Origin: Pseudaminobacter soli (ex Li et al. 2025)
GTDB taxonomy: Bacteria; Pseudomonadota; Alphaproteobacteria; Rhizobiales; Rhizobiaceae
Reading direction: 5' to 3'
Assembly: GCF_003012705.1 (NCBI RefSeq)
Contig: NZ_PXYL01000007.1
Coordinates: 1 to 64,000 of the forward strand
DNA length: 64,000 nucleotides
Part shown: positions 9,945 to 20,366 of the stretch, piece by piece
Layout: each line of letters begins with the position of its first letter
How positions within the stretch are numbered: position 1 is the first letter of the stretch
Program-made: the position numbers and the translations under genes
Notes under the pieces: model-generated
The model's input: the letters and a program-made list of their open reading frames with translations, nothing else
Databases searched by the model: none
Told to the model about the DNA's origin: nothing

Positions 9945-11216
9945 TCAGTCCGAGACGCTTTCGTCAAGCGCCGCGGCCTGTGGACGACGGACGGTATCAC
10001 CTTTACGGCGCGCGAGCCGGGCAAAAACCGTGGATGTGCGCAAAAGCGCAATGAACCGGCCGCGCTTGCTTGCCGGTACCGGGCTGCGAACGCCCATGCG
10101 GTAGACGATGATCACGATGAAGATCGAATAGATCGCCGCCATGAAGCCGAACAGCGCATGCGGCCCCCAGAACTGCATGAAGGTCGAAGCTGCGAAGGGG
10201 CCGGCGATCGCGCCGATCGAGTAGAACAGCATAAGCGCCGCATTCACCAGCACGAATTCGTGGCTGTCGGCCCGGTCGTTGGCATGCGCCGCCGACAACG
10301 AATAGAGCGGCATCGCAAACGAGCCGAAAACGAAGACCAGACCGAAATTGGTCAGCGGCGCTTTGCCGGCCATCGACGTAATGGCGACTGCTGCCAGCAT
10401 GGCGAAGGTCGTCGTCAGCAGCAGCACCTTGCGGCGATCCCAGCGGTCGGAAAGGCTGCCGAGCGGATATTGGATGATCGCGCCGCCGATGATGCCGACG
10501 CAGACGAAGGTCACCACATCGGCAACCGACATGCCGATCTGTTCGGCATAGACGGGCGAGAGCGTGCGGAAGGCGCTGTTGGTCACGCCGACGGCGATGC
10601 AGCCGATGGAGCCCAGCGGCGAGATACGCCACACGCGGCCGAGGTCGAGCTTGACGTCTTCCGGCGCCTTCGGATTGGAGCGGTCGCCGAGCGAGACTGG
10701 CACCAGCGACAGCGTGATCATGATCGACATGATGGCGAAGATGGCAAAGCCACCCGCGCCAAAGATCGGAATCATGAACTGCGCGCCGGTCACCGAGCCG
10801 ATATCGATGATGCGGTAGAGCGCCAGCACCCGCGCGCGATCATGATTCTGCACGCCGGAATTCAGCCAGCTTTCCATGACCGTGAAGAGACCGGCAAAGC
10901 AGAAGCCGGTGATGAAACGCATGCTCGACCACATCACCGGATCGATGACGAGGACCAGGAGCAAGGTGCCGGCCGAGGCGACCGCGGCAAGCGCCGAAAA
11001 CGACCGGACATGCCCCACGGCCTTCATGATGTGCGAGATCGCCATGCAGCCGAGCAGGAAACCGGCGAAGTAGGCCGTGCCCATGAAGCCGATGGTCGAG
11101 GGCGAGAAGCCCTCCTGTGCCCCGCGCAGCGCAATCAGCGTGCCTTGCAGGCCGTTGCCGCCAAGCAGGAACCCTGCGGCGACGAGAAGCGGGATAAGCG
11201 GGCGTATGGAGGACAT
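9945..11216 (-). CDS. MFS transporter (YcaD-like)
   Basis: A 12-helix major facilitator of 423 residues. The inter-domain repeat motif YPLGSLSDRWDRRKVLL is visible around residues 250-266, and the N-terminal half has GFMGTAYFAGFLLGC. The overall pattern resembles the YcaD/UMF-type MFS group, whose substrates are poorly known. The C-terminal tail is cytoplasmic and basic. It lies directly upstream of rnd and divergent from aspS, with 197 bp between the starts. No substrate can be read from sequence. Confidence 0.85.
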   Translation of the reverse strand: MSSIRPLIPLLVAAGFLLGGNGLQGTLIALRGAQEGFSPSTIGFMGTAYFAGFLLGCMAISHIMKAVGHVRSFSALAAVASAGTLLLVLVIDPVMWSSMRFITGFCFAGLFTVMESWLNSGVQNHDRARVLALYRIIDIGSVTGAQFMIPIFGAGGFAIFAIMSIMITLSLVPVSLGDRSNPKAPEDVKLDLGRVWRISPLGSIGCIAVGVTNSAFRTLSPVYAEQIGMSVADVVTFVCVGIIGGAIIQYPLGSLSDRWDRRKVLLLTTTFAMLAAVAITSMAGKAPLTNFGLVFVFGSFAMPLYSLSAAHANDRADSHEFVLVNAALMLFYSIGAIAGPFAASTFMQFWGPHALFGFMAAIYSIFIVIIVYRMGVRSPVPASKRGRFIALLRTSTVFARLARRKGDTVRRPQAAALDESVSD

Positions 11217-11315
11217 CAGGCAACGATCAGGTGGAGAAACGGCAGTAGTGACCTATTAGACGCTTCATTGCCACCCCCAATCCTTACGGGTATTGGACCA
11301 AAACGCGGCATTGCC

Positions 11316-11344
11316 TTGACAAAATCCAGCACCCATGCGCTTTT
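11316..11344 (+). promoter_or_regulatory. Candidate aspS promoter
   Basis: A consensus -35 hexamer, TTGACA at 11316-11321, lies about 95 bp before the aspS start in the only intergenic gap. At a 17-bp spacing the -10 would be GCTTTT, a poor match, so this is a weak candidate based mainly on the -35 element. Confidence 0.25.
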
Positions 11345-11413
11345 CGCGCAAATTTTCGGGCTGCGCGCTGAAGCGCCGGCACGGCCAAGCAAACTCCTGA
11401 CCGGAATTTCATC

Positions 11414-13204
11414 ATGCACCGTTACCGCACTCACACTTGTGGACAATTGAGGAAATCGGATGTTGGATCGATCGTTCGGCTGTCGGGCTGGGTGCATCGT
11501 GTCCGCGACCATGGCGGCCTGCTGTTCATCGACCTCCGCGACCACTACGGTCTGACGCAGATCGTTGCCGATCCGGATTCGCCCTGTTTCAAGATCGCCG
11601 AGACCGTTCGCGGCGAATGGGTCATCCGCGTCGACGGCGAGGTCAAGGCGCGCGCCGGTGACACGGTGAACGCGAACCTCGCAACCGGCGAAATCGAGAT
11701 TTTCGCCCGCGAAATGGAAGTGCTGTCGGCCGCCAAGGAACTGCCGCTGCCGGTGTTCGGCGAGCCGGACTATCCGGAAGACATCCGCCTCAAGTACCGC
11801 TTCCTCGACCTGCGTCGCGACACGCTGCACAAGAACATCGTTGCGCGCACCAAGATCATTGCCGATATGCGTAAGCGCATGGGCGACGTCGGTTTCACCG
11901 AATACTCGACGCCGATCCTGACCGCCTCGTCGCCGGAGGGCGCACGCGACTTCCTGGTGCCGAGCCGCATCCATCCCGGCAAGTTCTTCGCGCTGCCGCA
12001 GGCACCGCAGCAGTACAAGCAGCTGTTGATGGTCGCCGGCTTCGACCGCTATTTCCAGATCGCGCCCTGCTTCCGCGACGAGGACCCGCGCGCGGACCGT
12101 CTGCCGGGCGAGTTCTACCAGCTCGACCTCGAGATGAGCTTCGTGACCCAGGAAGACGTCTGGAACACGATGGAGCCGGTCATGCGCGGCGTGTTCGAGC
12201 AGTTCGCCGAGGGTAAGCCGGTCACGCAGCAGTTCCGCCGCATTCCCTATGACACCGCCATCCGTACCTACGGCACGGACAAGCCGGACCTGCGCAACCC
12301 GATCGAGATCCAGGCGGTCACGGAGCACTTTGCCGGTTCGGGCTTCAAGGTGTTCGCCAACATGATCGCCAACGACCCGAAGGTCGAGGTGTGGGCGATC
12401 CCCGCCAAGACCGGCGGCAGCCGTGCTTTCTGCGACCGCATGAACTCCTGGGCGCAGGGTGAGGGTCAGCCGGGCCTCGGCTACATCTTCTGGCGCAAGG
12501 AAGGTGAGAAGCTCGAGGGCGCCGGCCCCATCGCCAAGAACATCGGCGAGGAACGTACCGAAGCGATCCGGCAGCAGCTCGGCCTCGAGGACGGCGATGC
12601 CGCCTTCTTCGTCGCGGGCGACCCTGCCAAGTTCTACAAGTTCGCGGGCGAGGCGCGCACCCGCGCGGGCGAGGAGCTGAACCTCGTCGATCGCGACCGT
12701 TTCGAGCTGTGCTGGATCGTCGACTTCCCGTTCTACGAGTGGCTGGAAGAGGAAAAGAAGATCGACTTCGCCCACAACCCGTTCTCGATGCCGCAGGGTG
12801 GTCTGGAAGCGCTCAACACGCAGGACCCGTTGACCATCAAGGCCTATCAGTACGACATGGTCTGCAACGGCTACGAGATCGCGTCGGGCTCGATCCGCAA
12901 CCAGCTGCCGGAAGTGATGGTCAAGGCCTTCGAGCTGACCGGCAAGTCCCGCGAGGAGGTCGAGGAACACTTCGGCGGTCTCTACCGCGCGTTCCAGTAT
13001 GGCGCCCCGCCGCATGGCGGCATGGCGGCCGGCATCGACCGCGTGATCATGCTGCTGGTCGGCGCCAAGAACCTGCGTGAGGTGACGCTGTTCCCGATGA
13101 ATCAGCAGGCGCAGGACCTCCTGATGAACGCGCCGTCGGAAGCGACCCCGGCGCAGCTTCGCGAGCTGTCGCTGCGCGTGGTGATGCCCAAGAAGGAAGA
13201 TTGA
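11414..13204 (+). CDS. aspS: Aspartyl-tRNA synthetase
   Basis: Class II synthetase charging tRNA-Asp. It has an N-terminal OB-fold anticodon domain (residues 1-105), the motif 2 region ([19 protein letters not shown]), the bacterial GAD insertion domain in the middle, and motif 3 [14 protein letters not shown] near residue 540. At 596 residues it is the bacterial type. In many alphaproteobacteria this enzyme also misacylates tRNA-Asn for GatCAB; whether that is so here cannot be decided from this window. A bidirectional terminator follows. Confidence 0.97.
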   Translation: MHRYRTHTCGQLRKSDVGSIVRLSGWVHRVRDHGGLLFIDLRDHYGLTQIVADPDSPCFKIAETVRGEWVIRVDGEVKARAGDTVNANLATGEIEIFAREMEVLSAAKELPLPVFGEPDYPEDIRLKYRFLDLRRDTLHKNIVARTKIIADMRKRMGDVGFTEYSTPILTASSPEGARDFLVPSRIHPGKFFALPQAPQQYKQLLMVAGFDRYFQIAPCFRDEDPRADRLPGEFYQLDLEMSFVTQEDVWNTMEPVMRGVFEQFAEGKPVTQQFRRIPYDTAIRTYGTDKPDLRNPIEIQAVTEHFAGSGFKVFANMIANDPKVEVWAIPAKTGGSRAFCDRMNSWAQGEGQPGLGYIFWRKEGEKLEGAGPIAKNIGEERTEAIRQQLGLEDGDAAFFVAGDPAKFYKFAGEARTRAGEELNLVDRDRFELCWIVDFPFYEWLEEEKKIDFAHNPFSMPQGGLEALNTQDPLTIKAYQYDMVCNGYEIASGSIRNQLPEVMVKAFELTGKSREEVEEHFGGLYRAFQYGAPPHGGMAAGIDRVIMLLVGAKNLREVTLFPMNQQAQDLLMNAPSEATPAQLRELSLRVVMPKKED

Positions 13205-13235
13205 GAACCGCCCGCAGGCGTTTCTCTCCGCAACG

Positions 13236-13266
13236 AAAAAGCCCGGCATCGCTGCCGGGCTTTTTT
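13236..13266. terminator. Bidirectional terminator between aspS and the exported-protein gene
   Basis: AAAAA-GCCCGGC-ATCGCT-GCCGGGC-TTTTTT: a 7-bp GC stem with A and T runs on either side. It serves both aspS (plus) and the convergent gene ending at 13285. Confidence 0.9.
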
Positions 13267-13284
13267 CGTCTCTTGGTGCTAAAC

Positions 13285-14484
13285 TTATTGCTCGGCTTCT
13301 TCGTTCGCCTGGACCGTGACGCCGAGCGTCTTGGGCAGGTCGAGCGGGTTGGCCATGGCGCCCGCTGCGATGAGGGCGAAGGGAACCGACGAGGAAGGCG
13401 TGGCCCGGACTTCGATGTTCTTCGGATCCTCCAGGAACTTGTTGACCGCAGCACTGATCTGGCCGGACAGGTCCGGGTTGTTGAGCTGGGAGGTCATGAA
13501 CGGCACGATGGCCTTGGCCTGGTTGGCGATGTCGGTCGACTTCACGCCCTGCTGCTTGGCGACGTATTCCAGCACCTTGCCGGTCAGCGAATCGTCGTCG
13601 AAGCGCACGCTCGCACCTTCGAAGGTCAGCTGCTGCATGAGGCCCAGCATCGCCAGGCCCTGGGCCGAGTTGTCGGCGCCTTCGGGCTGGTCGGCCATCT
13701 TCTTCTGGAGGTCCTGCATGGACTTGAGGAAGGCCAGCGTGTAGCCGCCGAGATCGAAGGTCATGCCGATGGTGCCGGCGTTCTCGATCGAGATGTCGTT
13801 CTGCGACAGGGTCAGCCGGCCGTCGGAAGGCTGCCAGGAACCGGCGGATTCGACGTAGCCGCTGATGGTCTTATAGCCCAAGCCGTCGATGACGGCCTTG
13901 GTCTGGGCGTCGTCGATCGCGCTCAGATCGGCAGTGAACTTCTCGATCGAGCTGGTGAACTCCAGCGCATTGCCGTCCTTGGGGGGCGTCATCTCGACCG
14001 AGAGATTGGACATCGTGAACACCGGCTTGTCGTTCAGCTTGACGTCCAGGCTGGCGAGCGAGGCTGAATCGTACATCGCCATCGAGCCAAGCGCGTCGCT
14101 CGAGCCGGGGGCCGGCAGCACGACGCCCGAAAGCACCAGCGAGCTGATGTCGACCGCGGCCTTGTCTTCGGCGAAGTGATAGGGCTCGGTGGTGACCGTG
14201 TCGATCTTGTATCCGCCGTTCTCCTCGTTCACGCCCTCGAAGGTGAGCTTGCCGATCGAAAGGCGTTCCTTTTCACCGGGGGCGCCAAAGGTCACGCCTT
14301 CGAAGACCATCTTGGAAGCGTCGCCGTTGACCTCTTTCCAGTCGACGTCCATGTTCTGGGAAGCAAGGAGCTCCTTGAAGCGCTGCGCCACAGCGGTCGT
14401 GTCCTGCGCGTAAGCCGCGTGCAGCGGCATCGCAAGAAGAAAGGTCGACAAAGCGAGTTTTTGAAAAGTCGTGCGGATCATCAT
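13285..14484 (-). CDS. Exported hypothetical protein (399 aa)
   Basis: From the ATG at 14484, preceded by an AAGGA ribosome site, the protein begins with a clear Sec signal peptide (MMIRTTFQKLALSTFLLAMP, cleavage after AYA near residue 26). The mature part is acidic, beta-strand-like and has no membrane helices or catalytic motif that I recognise. It contains many D/N-rich turns and phrases such as LTFEGV recurring around residues 65-85. It is probably a periplasmic or envelope protein of a family confined to Rhizobiales. It has its own terminator and stands alone. The longer reading frame starting at 14586 lacks a signal and is less likely. Confidence 0.75.
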   Translation of the reverse strand: MMIRTTFQKLALSTFLLAMPLHAAYAQDTTAVAQRFKELLASQNMDVDWKEVNGDASKMVFEGVTFGAPGEKERLSIGKLTFEGVNEENGGYKIDTVTTEPYHFAEDKAAVDISSLVLSGVVLPAPGSSDALGSMAMYDSASLASLDVKLNDKPVFTMSNLSVEMTPPKDGNALEFTSSIEKFTADLSAIDDAQTKAVIDGLGYKTISGYVESAGSWQPSDGRLTLSQNDISIENAGTIGMTFDLGGYTLAFLKSMQDLQKKMADQPEGADNSAQGLAMLGLMQQLTFEGASVRFDDDSLTGKVLEYVAKQQGVKSTDIANQAKAIVPFMTSQLNNPDLSGQISAAVNKFLEDPKNIEVRATPSSSVPFALIAAGAMANPLDLPKTLGVTVQANEEAEQ

Positions 14485-14691
14485 TGCTGGTCCTTGAGAA
14501 AAGACTACTGTGCCGTTTCCAGTCATGCCTGACCCGGAAACGAGCAGCTCGCGAGGAGCATGCTCAAAAATCCACGAAAAAGGCAATCGGAACGTGACGC
14601 GTCCAGGGCAGTAAATGCCCGTGCCCAGGCTTGCGCTTTTGCTTCAATTCGCCCTCTTGCCGCGAATCGCACGGTCGGATAACCGAAAACC

Positions 14692-16971
14692 ATGGGAAAA
14701 AGGCTCTTGCCGCCGGGTTCCGGCGATGGCGATCATATTGAACCGGTCGATCTGAAGAAGGCGCTGGAAGAGCGCTATCTTGCCTATGCGCTATCGACCA
14801 TCATGCACCGTGCGCTGCCGGACGTGCGCGACGGGCTGAAGCCGGTGCATCGGCGCATCATGCATGCGATGCGGCTTTTGCGGCTCAACCCCGACCAGGG
14901 CTTTGCCAAATGCGCCCGCATCGTCGGCGAGGTGATGGGTAAGTTCCATCCGCATGGCGATCAGTCGATCTACGACGCGCTCGTGCGCCTGGCGCAAGAC
15001 TTTGCCGTCCGCTATCCGCTGGTCGACGGGCAGGGCAATTTCGGCAATATCGACGGCGATAACGCCGCCGCCATGCGATACACCGAAGCGCGCATGACCG
15101 AGGTGTCGGTGGCGCTTTTGGAAGGCATCACCGAGGATGCCGTCGACTACAGACCGACCTATAACGAGGAAGACGAGGAGCCGGTGGTTCTGCCCGGCGC
15201 CTTCCCGAACCTGCTGGCCAACGGCTCGTCGGGCATCGCGGTCGGCATGGCGACCTCCATTCCGCCGCATAATGCCGCCGAGCTCTGCACCGCAGCACTC
15301 CACCTGATCGACCATCCTGACGCGAGCGTCGACGATCTCGTCAGCAGGGAGCCGGGCGACGGGCTGGTGCAAGGCCCCGATTTCCCGACCGGCGGCATCA
15401 TCATCGACAGCCGCGCCTCGATCCTTGAGGCCTATGAGACGGGCAGGGGCTCGTTCCGCGTCCGCGCCCGCTATTCGGTCGAGGACCAGGGACGCGGCAC
15501 CTGGAACATCGTCGTCACCGAAATTCCCTATCAGGTGCAGAAGGCGCGCCTGATCGAGAAGATCGCCGAGCTTCTGGTGGCCCGCAAGCTGCCGCTGCTC
15601 GAGGACATCCGCGACGAGAGCGCCGAGGACATCCGCCTCGTACTGGTGCCCAAGAGCCGCACTGTTGACCCTGGCCTGCTGATGGAATCGCTGTTCAAGC
15701 TCACCGAGCTCGAAAGCCGCTTCCCGCTCAACATGAACGTGCTGTCGCGCGGCAAGGTGCCGAACGTCCTGTCGCTCAAATCCGTGCTGCAGGAGTGGCT
15801 GGAGCACCGCAAGGAGGTGCTGGTCCGCCGTTCGAAGCACAGGCTGGCCGAGATCGAGCGCAGGCTGGAAATTCTCGCCGGCTACCTCATCGCCTATCTC
15901 AACCTCGACGAGGTGATCCGCATCATCCGCGAGGAGGACGAGCCCAAGCAGGTCATGATGGCCCGCTGGTCGCTCACCGACATCCAGGCCGAGGCGATCC
16001 TCAACATGCGCTTGCGCGCCTTGCGCAAGCTGGAGGAGCTCGAGATCCGCAAGGAGCACGACGCGCTCAGCAGCGAGAAGGACGAGATCGAGCGGCTGCT
16101 GGCTTCCGACGAGAAGCAGTGGAAGACGATCGCCTGGCAGGTCCACAAGGTGCGCCGCGATTTCGGCCCCGAGGAGAGCCCGGACGTCGGCAAGCGCCGG
16201 ACCACTTTCGCCGACGCGCCCGATCACGATCTGAACGACATCCAGAACGCCATGATAGAGAAGGAGCCGGTCACCGTCGTCATCTCCGAGAAGGGCTGGC
16301 TGCGGGCGATGAAGGGCCACCTCAACGACCATTCGCTGTTCGGCTTCAAGGAGGGCGATGGGCTCAAGCTCGCTTTCCACGCGCAGACCACCGACAAGAT
16401 CCTGGTCTTCACGACGGGCGGCAAGTTCTACACCATCGGCGTCGACCGCCTGCCGGGCGGCCGCGGTCATGGCGAGCCGATCCGCATCATCGTCGACATG
16501 GAGAACGACCAGGACATCGTAACCGCCTTCGTTCACGACCCGGCGCGCAAGCTGCTGCTGGTCTCGACCGAGGGCAACGGTTTCGTCGTGCCGGAGCCGG
16601 ACGTCGTCGCCAACACCCGCAAGGGCAAGCAGGTGATGAACGTCAAGCTGCCCGACGAGGCCAAGCTCTGCCTGCCCGTGACGGGCGACCACGTGGCAAT
16701 CGTCGGCGACAACCGCAAGCTGCTGGTCTTCGCGCTTTCCGAGATCCCGGAAATGACGCGCGGCAAGGGCGTGCGCCTGCAGCGCTACAAGGACGGCGGC
16801 GTGCTCGACATCAAGCTATTCGCCATGGCCGACGGGCTGAGCTGGCAGGATTCGGCCGAGCGCACCTTCGTGCGGAGCCGCGAGGAGCTGCTCGAGTGGA
16901 TCGGCAACCGAGCGGCTGCCGGCCGCATGGTGCCCAAGGGCTTTCCGCGCACTGGCAAGTTCGGCGGATAA
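14692..16971 (+). CDS. parC: DNA topoisomerase IV subunit A
   Basis: ParC cuts and reseals DNA together with ParE to decatenate chromosomes. The N-terminal breakage-reunion domain contains the active-site Tyr130 ([11 protein letters not shown]). The quinolone-determining region reads [13 protein letters not shown], with Gln and Asp where E. coli ParC has Ser80 and Glu84. Beta-pinwheel repeats at the C-terminus (for example [18 protein letters not shown]) complete 759 residues, the alphaproteobacterial size. It is monocistronic, with a strong terminator after the stop. Confidence 0.95.
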   Translation: MGKRLLPPGSGDGDHIEPVDLKKALEERYLAYALSTIMHRALPDVRDGLKPVHRRIMHAMRLLRLNPDQGFAKCARIVGEVMGKFHPHGDQSIYDALVRLAQDFAVRYPLVDGQGNFGNIDGDNAAAMRYTEARMTEVSVALLEGITEDAVDYRPTYNEEDEEPVVLPGAFPNLLANGSSGIAVGMATSIPPHNAAELCTAALHLIDHPDASVDDLVSREPGDGLVQGPDFPTGGIIIDSRASILEAYETGRGSFRVRARYSVEDQGRGTWNIVVTEIPYQVQKARLIEKIAELLVARKLPLLEDIRDESAEDIRLVLVPKSRTVDPGLLMESLFKLTELESRFPLNMNVLSRGKVPNVLSLKSVLQEWLEHRKEVLVRRSKHRLAEIERRLEILAGYLIAYLNLDEVIRIIREEDEPKQVMMARWSLTDIQAEAILNMRLRALRKLEELEIRKEHDALSSEKDEIERLLASDEKQWKTIAWQVHKVRRDFGPEESPDVGKRRTTFADAPDHDLNDIQNAMIEKEPVTVVISEKGWLRAMKGHLNDHSLFGFKEGDGLKLAFHAQTTDKILVFTTGGKFYTIGVDRLPGGRGHGEPIRIIVDMENDQDIVTAFVHDPARKLLLVSTEGNGFVVPEPDVVANTRKGKQVMNVKLPDEAKLCLPVTGDHVAIVGDNRKLLVFALSEIPEMTRGKGVRLQRYKDGGVLDIKLFAMADGLSWQDSAERTFVRSREELLEWIGNRAAAGRMVPKGFPRTGKFGG

Positions 16972-17045
16972 GGGCTGATCCGAACCGAAGGACCGCGTCA
17001 GCGAGCGGGCGCGGACTTTTCGGGAGGGATCATGCTTCAAAAGCG

Positions 17046-17081
17046 AAAAGGCGAGATGGGGAGGGCCATCTCGCCTTTTTT
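17046..17081. terminator. Bidirectional terminator after parC
   Basis: The stem AAAAGGCGAGATGG pairs with CCATCTCGCCTTTT around a 6-nt loop (17060-17065) and is followed by further T residues. It lies between parC and the convergent HxlR-family gene ending at 17122. Confidence 0.9.
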
Positions 17082-17121
17082 GGTATCCGAACTTGACGGC
17101 TGGTCAGGCGTTTGCGTCTCT

Positions 17122-17502
17122 CTACTCACGGTCGACTGTGTGCCGACGCGAGATCGGCCCATGCTGCTTTGACCACGCGATGAGAGTCTGGAATACGGGC
17201 TGCAGGCCACGGGCGGCCTCGGTGATGTCGTATTCCACACGCGGGGGCATTTCTTCATAGGCCGTGCGCTTGACGAGGCCGTCGGCCTCCAACTCACGCA
17301 ACTGGACCGTCAGCATGTGCTGGGTGATGCCGGGAAGTGCCCGGCGCAATTCGCCGAAGCGGTGGGTCCCCTGTGCCAGGGACCACATGATCTCGATTTT
17401 CCACTTGCCGGTCAGCGGCCGCATGGCCTCGATGAAGTATTTGTAGGGGACCTCGCCGCCGGTCTCCGGCTGGGCCGCCACTTTATGGGCTGTCATATTC
17501 AT
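17122..17502 (-). CDS. HxlR-family transcriptional regulator
   Basis: A 126-residue winged-helix protein of the HxlR type: PLTGKWKIEIMWSL, then RFGELRRALPGITQHMLTVQ and LRELEADGLVKRTAYEEMPP cover the domain at residues 25-105. HxlR proteins respond to redox or electrophile signals and usually control an adjacent oxidoreductase. Here the upstream side is a long gene-free stretch, so the target is unclear. There is no conserved Cys near the N-terminus. Confidence 0.88.
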   Translation of the reverse strand: MNMTAHKVAAQPETGGEVPYKYFIEAMRPLTGKWKIEIMWSLAQGTHRFGELRRALPGITQHMLTVQLRELEADGLVKRTAYEEMPPRVEYDITEAARGLQPVFQTLIAWSKQHGPISRRHTVDRE

Positions 17503-18276
17503 TGAATTTCAACGCAATTCCAAAGCGATTCCAAATTTCCCCCGCGTGGATAGGTCACGCGCGAAGCGCGAAAATGGGCATTCGCAGTCAAGAAATGAAG
17601 ACCAAAGGTGACCTCGATTTGCCTGATCCCATCACGATTTGTTGAACGCGAAGTCACATTCTTGAAGTGATTGTGATCTTGTGCGATTCATTCGGAGATT
17701 CTGCGTTTTTCCGAGGCGGCGAAGGGCGGCCCGAGTCTCGTGGGTTGCCTCCCGAAACGAAGGCGGGGAGGGCACAGGGCCGGCCTCCGTCATTGTCTCC
17801 AAGGGATACACTTATTCGTCGCCACGCCCGGTTTTCACCGTCTGGCTGTTGTCAAAGAACCTGGGAAGACGGGCGGTCGTTGGACACGCTTATCTAAGTA
17901 AATCTTGCGGCCCTTCGACCGCCCGTTCGATGCTCTTGCCCCGCTCAGTCGCCTCCACATTCGCGTGGCCAGCCGCCGCAAAGGCCCGGACTTGGGGGTT
18001 CATCACCCAGCAGTGCGACCGTAGCACCACCAGCCCGGACATCGTCGGCCTCCACGCTCATCCGGTTCATGACCCGTGTTCCCGCTGAGGCCGATGCGGA
18101 GGATTATGCGGGAGGCGGCAATGTGGGGGAGAAAAGACGCGGCGATTTTCTTTCGGGGCGAATGATTTCAGGGGGTTAGCTTTGGTCGGCTTCGGAATTC
18201 CCGGGAATCTATCCCCTTTTTCTGCCGCCGCACCCCCTCTCCGTCGACCGGGGCGAATTGGCGGATTGCTTGCTCG
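17503..18276. other. Gene-free stretch of about 770 bp
   Basis: No frame here has convincing protein composition; the short open frames lack conserved motifs and plausible ribosome sites. An AT-richer first part (17503-17700), upstream of the HxlR gene, could hold its promoter. The remainder is mixed and may be decayed coding DNA. I see no tRNA, terminator or repeat array. Confidence 0.45.
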
Positions 18277-19194
18277 TTACAGCGCCTTGGCGATTTTCGC
18301 GGCGAGGCGGGCGTTGTTTTCGACCAGCGCGATATTGGTCTTCAGGCTCGCGCCATTGGTCAGTTCGAGGATGCGAGAGAGCAGGAAGGGCGTGACCGCC
18401 TTGCCCGAAACGCCCTGTGCCTCGGCGTCGCGCTGCGCGGCATCGATGTAGCCGGCCATCGTCTCGACCGGGATTTCGTCGGCAGCCGGCACCGGATTGG
18501 CAACGAGCATGCCGCCTTCGATGCCGAGCGCCTGACGCGTGCGGAAGAATGCGGCAATGTCGTCGGCCGCATCGAGGCGCAGCGGCGCGGCATAGGGCGA
18601 AATGCGCGACCAGAAGGCCGGCATCACGTCCGAGCCGTGGGTGACGACCGGCACGCCGCGCGTTTCCAGCACTTCCAGCGTCTTTTCGATGTCCAAAATG
18701 GCCTTGGCGCCGGCCGAGACGACGACCACCGGCGTGCGCGCCAGCTCGTCGAGGTCTGCGGAGATATCAAAGCTCTTTTCAGCGCCCTTGTGCACGCCGC
18801 CGATGCCGCCTGTGGCGAAGACGCGGATGCCGGCCAGATGCGCGGCAATCATGGTGCCGGCAACCGTGGTGCCGCCGGTGCGGCCCTGCGCCACCGCAAA
18901 GGCGAGGTCGGCGCGCGAAAGCTTCATGGTGCCGGTGGTCTTGGCCAGCGCCTCGCGCTCGGCGTCGGAGAGGCCGATCTTCAGGCGGCCGTCGATGACG
19001 GCGATGGTGGCCGGCACCGCACCTTCGTCGCGGATGATCTTCTCGACATTGGCTGCCATCTCGCTGTTCTGCGGATAGGGCATGCCATGGGTGATGATGG
19101 TGCTTTCGAGCGCCACCACCGGCTTGCCCGAAGCGAGCGCCTCGGCGACCGGGGCGTGGATGTCGATGAAGGGGCGGGCGGTTTCTGGCGTCAT
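18277..19194 (-). CDS. psuG: Pseudouridine-5'-phosphate glycosidase
   Basis: PsuG reversibly splits the C-glycosidic bond of pseudouridine 5'-phosphate to uracil and ribose 5-phosphate. The family signatures are visible: VALESTIITHGMPYPQN (residues 27-43), GGTTVAGTM, TGGIGGVH, VVVVSAGAKAILD and THGSDVMPAF. Length 305 is normal. Its ATG overlaps the psuK stop by four bases (ATGA), so the two are translationally coupled. Confidence 0.93.
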   Translation of the reverse strand: MTPETARPFIDIHAPVAEALASGKPVVALESTIITHGMPYPQNSEMAANVEKIIRDEGAVPATIAVIDGRLKIGLSDAEREALAKTTGTMKLSRADLAFAVAQGRTGGTTVAGTMIAAHLAGIRVFATGGIGGVHKGAEKSFDISADLDELARTPVVVVSAGAKAILDIEKTLEVLETRGVPVVTHGSDVMPAFWSRISPYAAPLRLDAADDIAAFFRTRQALGIEGGMLVANPVPAADEIPVETMAGYIDAAQRDAEAQGVSGKAVTPFLLSRILELTNGASLKTNIALVENNARLAAKIAKAL

Positions 19195-20156
19195 GAAATG
19201 TCTCCAATTGAGGCGCCTAAATGCATATCCTCGGCCCCGGGCACAAGGGACAGCACTGCGGCAAATTCCTTCGGCGATAAATCCGGCACGGATTTGTCGC
19301 TTTCCACGGCGAGCACGGCTGCCGCGACACCTTCGCGCAGTGCCTCGCGCAGCGGCAGGCCACGCAGCATGGCAACCGTGGTGGCGCCGGCCAACGCATC
19401 GCCCGCGCCGGTCACGTCCACCACCTTCCGCGCCGGCGGCGGCGTGATGGAAAACAGCTCGTCGCCGTCAAAGCCGATGACCGAGCTTTCGCCGGCCGTG
19501 ACGACGCCCCTGACAAGGCCGCGCTGGCGCAGCACCTGAATCGCAGCCGCGATATCGGTGTCGTCGGTTTCGGCCAACGCGCGGATTTCCCGGCGGTTCA
19601 TGAACAGGCAGGCAAGGCCGGAAAGCAGGCCGTTCAGCCGCACCACCTTGGCCGGCGAAACGGCGATGACGAAGACCGGCTTGCCCTCTGCTGCGCCCAC
19701 CAGGCTTCGCAAGGCTTCGGCGGGCAGGTTGGCGTCGCACATAATCGCGTCTACGCCGGCGACCGCCTCGCGCAGCTTCGAACGGCGCATCTGCTTGGGG
19801 AACGCCAGCTCGTAGAGCATCATGTCGGCAAAGCCGGTGATCACGTCGCCATCGCGGTCGAGAATTGCCGTATAGCTCGGCGTCGTGCGGTCGAGGAACA
19901 CGGCCGAGAGGTCCGAAATTCCTTCCTCGGCGATGGCGCGGGCCACCATCTCGCCGGCCGCGTCGCCCCCGCGCACAGACATCAAGGATGCCTTGGCGCC
20001 GCGCCGAATCGCGTCGCGCAGCGCGTTGAAGACGCCGCCGCCGACATCCTCGCGCATGGTGCCGGGGTTGGAAGCGCCGGGAACGTAGACGCCGCTGACC
20101 TGGCCGCGCCGGTCCACATGTGCGCCGCCAATGGCCAGAATGGAGGGAGATTTCAT
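19191..20156 (-). CDS. psuK: PfkB-family sugar kinase, probable pseudouridine kinase
   Basis: A 321-residue ribokinase-fold kinase: N-terminal ILAIGGAHVDRRGQ and the C-terminal PfkB signature VVDVTGAGDALAGATTVAML with the catalytic Asp. The start at 20156 matches the family N-terminus; a longer frame exists but looks unrelated. The four-base overlap with psuG points to pseudouridine as substrate: the kinase makes the 5'-phosphate that PsuG cleaves. No nucleoside transporter or regulator is next to the pair. Confidence 0.85.
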   Translation of the reverse strand: MKSPSILAIGGAHVDRRGQVSGVYVPGASNPGTMREDVGGGVFNALRDAIRRGAKASLMSVRGGDAAGEMVARAIAEEGISDLSAVFLDRTTPSYTAILDRDGDVITGFADMMLYELAFPKQMRRSKLREAVAGVDAIMCDANLPAEALRSLVGAAEGKPVFVIAVSPAKVVRLNGLLSGLACLFMNRREIRALAETDDTDIAAAIQVLRQRGLVRGVVTAGESSVIGFDGDELFSITPPPARKVVDVTGAGDALAGATTVAMLRGLPLREALREGVAAAVLAVESDKSVPDLSPKEFAAVLSLVPGAEDMHLGASIGDIS

Positions 20157-20300
20157 GCCTGTGTCCTGTCGAAACGAACCGGCGCGGACATTATGACCTC
20201 GCCGCGCGCCGGGCAATGCGCGGAAACGAATCGAAGCTGTGCCGCTTCATGCCTTTGAAAGCCGCCGAGCGCGGCGCGCACACCAAAGTGTGATGGCCGT

Positions 20301-20315
20301 GTACAAAAATGGAAC
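20301..20315. promoter_or_regulatory. Distal SOS (LexA) box upstream of recA
   Basis: GTAC-AAAAATG-GAAC differs by one base from the alphaproteobacterial LexA site GAAC-N7-GAAC. It lies 125 bp before recA in an AT-rich promoter-like region. Confidence 0.5.
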
Positions 20316-20366
20316 AAATTTGAAAATTAAACTATATTCAATAGCTTAACGTCTATTGCCAAATGG

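Noticed and set aside
9057-11450. A 797-codon plus-strand open frame
   Set aside because: It is antisense to rnd and the MFS gene and consists of His/Arg/Asp/Ala-rich low-information sequence. In GC-rich DNA such frames arise opposite genuine genes.
11216-13249. A 677-codon minus-strand open frame opposite aspS
   Set aside because: aspS on the plus strand has every class II synthetase motif; the antisense frame has repetitive R/L/V/D composition and no motifs.
14860-14990. Quinolone-resistance mutation in ParC (Gln at the Ser80-equivalent position)
   Set aside because: The [11 protein letters not shown] pattern appears to be the natural alphaproteobacterial form, so it should not be read as an acquired resistance change.
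14791-16692. A 633-codon minus-strand frame opposite parC, and a plus-strand alternate frame (15795-17096)
   Set aside because: Both overlap parC fully or largely. Their composition (H/D/Q- or R/A/G-rich) is that of shadow frames.
17667-17897. A 76-codon plus-strand frame in the gene-free island
   Set aside because: No ribosome site or conserved motif, and the R/G/P/S composition is typical of random GC-rich frames.
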